From Marinomonas mediterranea MMB-1 (GTDB lineage Bacteria > Pseudomonadota > Gammaproteobacteria > Pseudomonadales > Marinomonadaceae): a DNA stretch of 64,000 nucleotides. The stretch's first letter is position 1, and each line of letters begins with the position of its first letter. The notes below the pieces were generated by a model, which was not told where the DNA came from, did not search any database, and was given only the letters and a program-made list of their open reading frames with translations. Shown here one piece after another: positions 58,802-64,000 of this stretch. The stretch spans positions 4,272,501-4,336,500 of the forward strand of contig NC_015276.1 of the NCBI RefSeq assembly GCF_000192865.1, in the 5' to 3' direction. The position numbers and the translations under genes were made by a program.

Positions 58802-60223
58802 ATGATTGCGATAGATTGCACAAGTGACAAAAAAGAACTCACCAATATCGGGTTAATTACGCTGCTTGCAGGGCTACTGCTCCCCCTTATCGATTTTTCC
58901 ATTCTTAATGTCGCTTTATCATCAATCGCGGACTCCATTCATGCAAGTCACGTCGAATTAGAGCTGATGGTCGCGATATATGGCGTCGCTTTTTCTGTCT
59001 CTATTGCGATGGCTGGAAAACTTGGCGACAGCTACGGTCGTCGGCGATTATTTTGCTATGGCGTGACCTTATTCGGGCTCGCTTCTCTGGCGTGTGGCCT
59101 TTCAAATTCAATCGAGATGCTGCTAATTGCGCGCGGCGTGCAAGGCATTGGCGCTGCCTTATTGATCCCTCAAATATTAGCTACAATCCATATATCTTTG
59201 TCGGGCAAGCGACATTCCATCGCGATTGGCTCCTACAGTTCGATCGGAGGTATGGCCTTTATTCTGGGACAACTACTGGGTGGTTGGCTTGTGTTCGCCA
59301 ATATTGCAGACTTGGGTTGGCGAAGCGTATTTTTGGTCAATGTGCCGATTAGCATCGTCATATTAATCGGCGCTTGGCTCTGGATCCCAGAAACAACAGG
59401 AAATCGAAAAACCGCGATAGATTGGTCTGGTACATGTTTGCTCGCTTTGGCACTCATGTGTTTGCTGCTGGCTATTTCATTAGGGCCACTTTTTCACTGG
59501 ACATGGCCTTTTCTTTCTATGTTAGTTGCAGTCGTCCCTTTGCTGCTCATTTTGTGGAATGTGGAAAAATCGAAAGATAATAAGCAGTTAACCACCTTGT
59601 TACCCCCTACCTTAATGCGCCAAGCCAACGTGCAGTTCTCCTTTATTCTCGCCATGCTTATGTTTACAAGTTGGGGAGGGTTTATGTTTTCGGTGGCGCT
59701 TGTCCTGCAATCAGGCCTTGGATTTCTCCCTATCGAATCGGGTAACAGCTTTATCGCAATGGGAGCAACTTTTTTCATTGGCTCTATCCTTAGTCCCAAG
59801 GTCGTGGCTAAGCTTGGAAACTTAAAAACAGTCATACTGGGCTGCGTTCTGCAACTTCCCTTTTTGATAAGCCTAATCCTCACGTTTCATATGACTTGGC
59901 CTGACCTGAACGAACTGATTCTGATGCCTGCTACGGCTGGAATGGGGTTTGCTCAAGCTTTTATCGTAACCGGATTTTTTCGTATCGGCCTTGCCAAGAT
60001 TCAGAAGGAACAAGCTGGTACTGCCAGTGCGATGCTCGCAACCATTCAGCAAGCAACGCTCGCAATTGGCACCGCCCTGCTGGGCACCGTCACCTACCAA
60101 GTTCTAGAAAGTACAGGCGATTACTTAACCGCCATCACGACGATGCTTCTATGTGAATTATTTGCTATGGTGCTTTTAACCTGTGCGGCTTGTTGGTTTT
60201 ATTCAAAGCGACAAGTTCGCTAA
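58802..60223 (+). CDS. MFS drug/metabolite exporter (DHA2-like)
   Basis: A 473-residue inner-membrane transporter with about 14 helices. The start PLIDFSILNVALSSIADSIH is the DHA2-family TM1 region, GKLGDSYGRRRLF is the loop 2-3 motif, and GVQGIGAALLIPQILATI is motif C-like in TM5. It exports drugs or metabolites by proton antiport. The AraC regulator follows 25 bases after its stop on the same strand and may control it. No periplasmic adaptor gene is adjacent. Confidence 0.9.
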   Translation: MIAIDCTSDKKELTNIGLITLLAGLLLPLIDFSILNVALSSIADSIHASHVELELMVAIYGVAFSVSIAMAGKLGDSYGRRRLFCYGVTLFGLASLACGLSNSIEMLLIARGVQGIGAALLIPQILATIHISLSGKRHSIAIGSYSSIGGMAFILGQLLGGWLVFANIADLGWRSVFLVNVPISIVILIGAWLWIPETTGNRKTAIDWSGTCLLALALMCLLLAISLGPLFHWTWPFLSMLVAVVPLLLILWNVEKSKDNKQLTTLLPPTLMRQANVQFSFILAMLMFTSWGGFMFSVALVLQSGLGFLPIESGNSFIAMGATFFIGSILSPKVVAKLGNLKTVILGCVLQLPFLISLILTFHMTWPDLNELILMPATAGMGFAQAFIVTGFFRIGLAKIQKEQAGTASAMLATIQQATLAIGTALLGTVTYQVLESTGDYLTAITTMLLCELFAMVLLTCAACWFYSKRQVR

Positions 60224-60248
60224 CAAAACCACATCAAGGGAGCGAGAC

Positions 60249-61094
60249 ATGGCGTCACAAAGTCTCATTGACCTCATTACTGACGTAAGCACAACGGACA
60301 TGCCTCTACCGTTCTTTGTCTATTCTGCAAAGGACGAACAACGCATGGTCAACGTGCCTGTCGTCAATCCATTATTAATTGTTGTTTTAAAAGGACATAA
60401 AACACTCGGATTGGGCAATGAATGTTTATGCGGTCCTGAACAGTTTGTTTTCTTGTCCGACAGCCCATCTGTTCACATGAGAAATATTCCTGATCCTAAT
60501 CAATACGTCGCTTTGATAATCGAATTCGAACGGCAGGATTTTGAAAGCTTGTCGCATTTCGCGCACACAACACCAAATGATTCATTTTATGTTGGAGACC
60601 TTTCTAGTGAACTAAAAAAGAGTCTTTATCAGTATGTCGAGTGGGCAAGATGGGCGCCAAAAGAACTTTGGTCATTACGGCGAAAAGAGCTTCTTCACTT
60701 GCTTTTTTTAACGGGCCACTCCGTCATTCCATCCATGGTCTCTAACCACAAGGTAAGCCAAAAGCTGCACCATATAATCAGCCTTCATCCAGAAAAAGAT
60801 CTGCCACTCGACGCTCTATGCGATGAATTAGCCATGAGTGAATCGACCTTACGCCGTAGGCTAAAATCCGAAGGCGTGACCGTCCAAGAAATTAAAGATC
60901 AGGTAAAACTGGGACTAGGGATGCATTTACTGCAAACCACACACTTACCCATTTCTATTATCTCAGAGCGTTGCGGCTATTTGTCTCAGTCAAGGTTCGC
61001 GAACCGCTTTAAAACTCGATTTGGCCTCACCCCAACAGATTTACGAAAAACAAAATTGACGGATTTGAGCGAAAGTCTGACAGCATCCGCATAA
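60249..61094 (+). CDS. AraC-family regulator (AraC_N type)
   Basis: A 281-residue regulator. The N-terminal AraC_N-type ligand half (about 18-160) includes NPLLIVVLKGHKTLGLGNEC and LSDSPSVHMRNIPDPNQYVALIIEF (in parts). The C-terminal HTH pair (about 180-275) has LDALCDELAMSESTLRRRLK and YLSQSRFANRFKTRFGLTPTDLR. The start ATG 60249 with AGGGAGCG upstream is preferred over the longer frame overlapping the MFS gene. It follows that exporter gene closely and probably regulates it. Confidence 0.9.
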   Translation: MASQSLIDLITDVSTTDMPLPFFVYSAKDEQRMVNVPVVNPLLIVVLKGHKTLGLGNECLCGPEQFVFLSDSPSVHMRNIPDPNQYVALIIEFERQDFESLSHFAHTTPNDSFYVGDLSSELKKSLYQYVEWARWAPKELWSLRRKELLHLLFLTGHSVIPSMVSNHKVSQKLHHIISLHPEKDLPLDALCDELAMSESTLRRRLKSEGVTVQEIKDQVKLGLGMHLLQTTHLPISIISERCGYLSQSRFANRFKTRFGLTPTDLRKTKLTDLSESLTASA

Positions 61095-61157
61095 TACGGC
61101 GTAAAGCAGAGCGTTACTCTTATAGGGTCTTTATTAACCCATTTGAGGGAACGCGAA

Positions 61158-61724
61158 ATGAACATTTCATTGAATATAAAACAGCTATGCGCCATCTCTA
61201 CCTTATGTCTTGCACCACTTGGCTGGGCAGAAAGTTTGACGCTTACCAGCGAAGACATTGCCGACGGCAAATTTATGACAAAAGCCCAAGAGTTTAATGG
61301 GTTCGGTTGTTCAGGTGACGACCTCTCCCCACAACTTACTTGGTCTGGTGCGCCTGCAGGAACAAAAAGCTTTGCACTCACAGCCTATGACCCAGATGCA
61401 CCAACAGGAAGCGGCTGGTGGCACTGGCAGATCATTAATATCCCTCTGAATGTGAATGAACTTGTCCAAGGAGCAGGAAACCCCAATCAAACATTAGCCC
61501 CCAAAGGCAGTATTCAAATCGCAAACGATTATGGTGTCCATGGATTTGGTGGCGCTTGCCCACCACAAGGTCACGGTGTTCACCACTACCGCTTTACTCT
61601 ACACGCGTTGTCTACTGACAAAATAGACCTGCCTGAGAACGCTTCTGGCGCACTCACAGGTTACATGATTAACGCAAATAGCATCGAAACCAGCACAATT
61701 GAATCCTTGTATAAGAGAGACTAG
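61158..61724 (+). CDS. YbhB/YbcL-type PEBP (Raf kinase inhibitor-like) protein
   Basis: A 188-residue protein with a Sec signal (ends after GWAES, about residue 24), so periplasmic. Family landmarks are NGFGCSGDDLSPQLTWSGAP (about 45-64), TKSFALTAYDPDAPTGSGWWHW (in parts), and GGACPPQGHGVHHYRFTLHAL, with the anion-pocket His. Function in bacteria is poorly known. ATG at 61158 with GGGA upstream is chosen. Its TAG lies inside an IS5-like repeat target CTAG. Confidence 0.9.
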   Translation: MNISLNIKQLCAISTLCLAPLGWAESLTLTSEDIADGKFMTKAQEFNGFGCSGDDLSPQLTWSGAPAGTKSFALTAYDPDAPTGSGWWHWQIINIPLNVNELVQGAGNPNQTLAPKGSIQIANDYGVHGFGGACPPQGHGVHHYRFTLHALSTDKIDLPENASGALTGYMINANSIETSTIESLYKRD

Positions 61725-61771
61725 GGAAGGCGTGAACAAGTCCACTGGCTTCAGCGTGTGGATAACTCTTC
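61725..61771 (+). mobile_element. IS5-like end repeat after the PEBP gene
   Basis: These 47 bases match 41975-42020 except for one base change and one base gap. The repeat starts GGAAGG directly after CTAG (61721-61724), and CTAG occurs again at 61773-61776. No second end is nearby, so it is a solo end or a very short element. Confidence 0.6.
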
Positions 61772-61957
61772 ACTAGCAAGAACTAGGGGTAAACCACGAT
61801 ATTTACGATTGCGGTTTACCCCTAATTATGGCGGCTTGCCTTTCTCGATAAAATTCTTTTATGAGATTTGATAAAAATATACGACTGTCTTTGACTTTAC
61901 GGCTTGGCAAAGGATTTGCTTAACTATAAGACACAAATAGTGTGTTGAGGAATGAGT

Positions 61958-63934
61958 ATGTCTTTGTCTGTCGTACAACGAATTTTAATTGGTTTTGGCT
62001 CCTTATTAGCGCTTTTGCTTGTCGTTGCAGCCGTTAGTATTTCTGGCTCAAATACGATGCAACAACATCTAAAAACCGTCACCGGTGACGTCGCGAACAT
62101 AACAACAGAAAGTACGATACTGAACGACCAGTTGGCGCTTTCAAATATCGCCGTACTGCGATACCTCGTCACAAAAGCAGAACAAGACCTTGAAGCGCCA
62201 TTTAATCAGTATACCCAAGGGCAAACTGGTTTTTCCGACACAACAGTACGTCTCAACGACGCTCTGACAGACCACCCTGAACTGGTACAAACACTTCAAC
62301 AAATTCAAACCAAGTCGAGTGGTTTTTTCGATACGGCAGAGTTCGCACTTAAGAATCATAAGCATTCTATTCAACTCCAACAAGAACTTGCCAATATGAA
62401 GCTAGACTGGATTGAGTCGCTTGAATTTGGGATGGACGATCTAACCGCCATTGAAAGTTACCCTGAATCAAAGGAGCAAGAGTTCGCAGCGTCTTATATT
62501 CGTAGCCAACTCTCCAGCCTAATCGACCTGACCAACGATTATTTTGACCTAACAGATTTAGGCGAACTCGCGTCCATGCGTACTGAAATGACGAAAGGCT
62601 TTGCCCGTATTGGCGACTTGAGTCAAAAATTAAACGATGGAGACATGAACAGTCTGCTCACTGAATTCATTGATAACCTTCAAAGCGATGACGGCGTCGT
62701 AAACGCTCACTATACCTTCAACAAACTTAACAAAGAGTCCGAATCTGCCGCCAACCGCTTGATGGAAAGCATGCAGCAATTGCAGCAACACAGCGCTCAA
62801 CTGCTCGCCGACGTCTCGGCCATTCGAGTAGAAGCACGCGATGATGCCATGCTCGCCTCTCAGTTATCGAGAAGCGTCACCTACGTTTCGGTCGTTATTT
62901 CTATTATCGCCGCCCTGATCGTTGCTCTGTGGGTGAGTCGAAGTATTCGAACGCCTTTAGCCGAAGTCATGAGAGTTTTGGGAGACGTCGCGAAAGGTGA
63001 TTTTACACAGCACAGTAACGTCAAAACAAAAGATGAGTTCGGCGAGCTATCAAAGTGGGTAAACAGTCTGGTTGCGAGACTAAAAGATGTCATGCAGCAA
63101 GTAAGTGAAGCATCAGGGAAAGTCGAAAATGCCGCCCACCAAACCCACGAAATTGCGGAGACCTCGCAACACTTAATGAGCTCCCAGAATGAAAAAACCA
63201 CTGGCGTCGCCTCTGCCATGACAGAGATGGCTGCTACCGTGAACGAAGTCGCTAAAAATGCGGAAAACAGCCTGAACAAAATCCAAAGTGTGGACAAAAA
63301 CGCAGAAGAAAGCCGAGATAAAATGCAACACAATATCGATGAAGTTGAAAAACTCGTTGCGCAGCTAGAACATTCCACCACCTTAGTAAATAACGTTAAC
63401 GAGCACTCCAAAAACATCGACCAAATACTAGAAGTTATCCAAGGCATTGCAGAGCAAACCAACTTATTAGCACTTAATGCCGCCATTGAAGCAGCGCGCG
63501 CGGGTGAGCAAGGTCGAGGTTTTGCGGTTGTTGCAGACGAAGTACGAACACTGGCGACGCGTACTCACCAGTCGACAGAAGAGATTCAGACCGTCATTCA
63601 ACAGCTTCAAAAAGGCGTCAAAGAAACTGTTGTTAGTATGGAGCAATGCCGTAACAACGCATACACCAGCATGGATGAAGCGCGTAACGTCGGTACGACG
63701 CTTGATTCATTGAGAAGCATGATGTCCGATATTCGAGACTTAAGTATGCAAATAGCAACGGCGGCTGAGCAGCAGTCATTAGTGGCTCAAGAGATAAACC
63801 AAAGTGTGCACGAGATCTCGGATAGCAGTGAAACCGCCTCCGCAGAAGCACTTAAAGGCCAAAGAAGCAGTTTGTCCATGACCGAACTTGCCGCGGAGCA
63901 AATGCAATTAGTCGCGCAGTTTAAGACACAGTAA
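61958..63934 (+). CDS. Methyl-accepting chemotaxis protein
   Basis: A 658-residue transmembrane chemoreceptor. TM1 is about 10-30, a helical periplasmic sensor domain about 35-300 (no Cache features, probably a four-helix bundle), TM2 about 305-325, HAMP about 326-378, and the MA hairpin with EQTNLLALNAAIEAARAGEQ (about 498-518). ATG at 61958 with GAGG seven bases upstream is preferred to ATG 61952, which is too close to the site. No CheR-tethering tail. Ligand unknown. Confidence 0.93.
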   Translation: MSLSVVQRILIGFGSLLALLLVVAAVSISGSNTMQQHLKTVTGDVANITTESTILNDQLALSNIAVLRYLVTKAEQDLEAPFNQYTQGQTGFSDTTVRLNDALTDHPELVQTLQQIQTKSSGFFDTAEFALKNHKHSIQLQQELANMKLDWIESLEFGMDDLTAIESYPESKEQEFAASYIRSQLSSLIDLTNDYFDLTDLGELASMRTEMTKGFARIGDLSQKLNDGDMNSLLTEFIDNLQSDDGVVNAHYTFNKLNKESESAANRLMESMQQLQQHSAQLLADVSAIRVEARDDAMLASQLSRSVTYVSVVISIIAALIVALWVSRSIRTPLAEVMRVLGDVAKGDFTQHSNVKTKDEFGELSKWVNSLVARLKDVMQQVSEASGKVENAAHQTHEIAETSQHLMSSQNEKTTGVASAMTEMAATVNEVAKNAENSLNKIQSVDKNAEESRDKMQHNIDEVEKLVAQLEHSTTLVNNVNEHSKNIDQILEVIQGIAEQTNLLALNAAIEAARAGEQGRGFAVVADEVRTLATRTHQSTEEIQTVIQQLQKGVKETVVSMEQCRNNAYTSMDEARNVGTTLDSLRSMMSDIRDLSMQIATAAEQQSLVAQEINQSVHEISDSSETASAEALKGQRSSLSMTELAAEQMQLVAQFKTQ

Positions 63935-64000
63935 AACGAAAAGGCTCTTTGATTCCTTCTTGAACCCAACCGTAAATTGCGAATCCTAGAGCGGCACGTC
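63921..64000 (-). CDS. Possible C-terminal end of a minus-strand gene, partial
   Basis: From the window edge the minus frame reads AALGFAIYGWVQEGIKEPFR and then FTVS with a stop at 63921-63923. The composition looks like a real coding tail, and the end overlaps the chemoreceptor stop by 14 bases. No family can be named from 25 residues. Confidence 0.35.
   Translation of the reverse strand, partial: RAALGFAIYGWVQEGIKEPFRFTVS

Noticed and set aside
62881..63486. 201-codon antisense frame in the third chemoreceptor gene
   Set aside because: Exactly opposite the conserved signalling hairpin; a coding shadow.

Overview
The window reads as a chromosomal segment of a marine gammaproteobacterium. 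My best guess is Marinomonas or a close Oceanospirillales relative. The guess rests on a moderately AT-rich composition, three chemoreceptors, abundant GGDEF/EAL signalling proteins, choline-sulfate use, zapE and a PA4780-type RIO kinase. No rRNA or tRNA gene and no CRISPR array was seen. Most genes have recognisable families; no phage or complete insertion sequence is present.

Layout. 1-1375: the end of a short-chain dehydrogenase gene and a convergent RIO-type kinase gene. 1.4-15.2 kb: an accessory, patchwork zone of small, mostly minus-strand genes (two glutathione transferases, VOC protein, alanyl-tRNA editing protein, XRE-cupin regulator, DHCW cupin, HAD phosphatase, DCC-type protein, small membrane proteins) with a secreted transglutaminase-like protein and the housekeeping zapE embedded. 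Its right end (about 13.5-14.7 kb) looks like two integron gene cassettes, a YefM-YoeB toxin-antitoxin pair and a DUF2569 gene, with a clear 57-bp attC. A broken second YefM lies at 8.6 kb. 15.2-34.8 kb: mainly metabolism, transport and regulators: M32 carboxypeptidase, EamA exporter, MerR, a dCache chemoreceptor, a Tat-exported SMP-30 protein, AraC, LysE exporters, a 3-hydroxyisobutyrate dehydrogenase-like enzyme divergent from a MocR regulator with two operator-like repeats, CRP-like and LysR regulators, DoxX, an MDR dehydrogenase and a MalT-type LuxR regulator.

35.0-40.8 kb: the most unusual part. A short LapA-like protein has a retention module, a PAAG protease-type site, an acidic Thr/Pro linker and two Ig-like domains, but no giant repeat region. 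It is followed by a PAS-GAF-GGDEF diguanylate cyclase, then a membrane-anchored chemoreceptor signalling protein lacking a sensor domain, translationally coupled to a separate membrane protein with a NIT-like (nitrate/nitrite-sensing) helical domain. Together they look like surface attachment, c-di-GMP and taxis functions. 40.9-46.5 kb: a choline-sulfate module: choline-binding protein, choline sulfatase, LysR activator and SulP transporter. A 154-bp IS5-like miniature element sits between the first two and supplies the last codons of the sulfatase.

46.6-54.9 kb: two GGDEF-EAL proteins, a FlxA-like pseudogene, a scramblase-like protein, a nucleoside deoxyribosyltransferase and a decayed GAF-GGDEF gene. 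55.2-57.7 kb: a polar amino acid ABC importer. 58-64 kb: a DUF6404-like protein, an MFS exporter with an AraC regulator, a PEBP-family protein and a third chemoreceptor. Short repeats beginning GGAAGG, mostly preceded by YTAR, occur across the right half and match my memory of IS5 termini, so a past IS5-family invasion is likely. All family calls are from reading sequence, without database searches.
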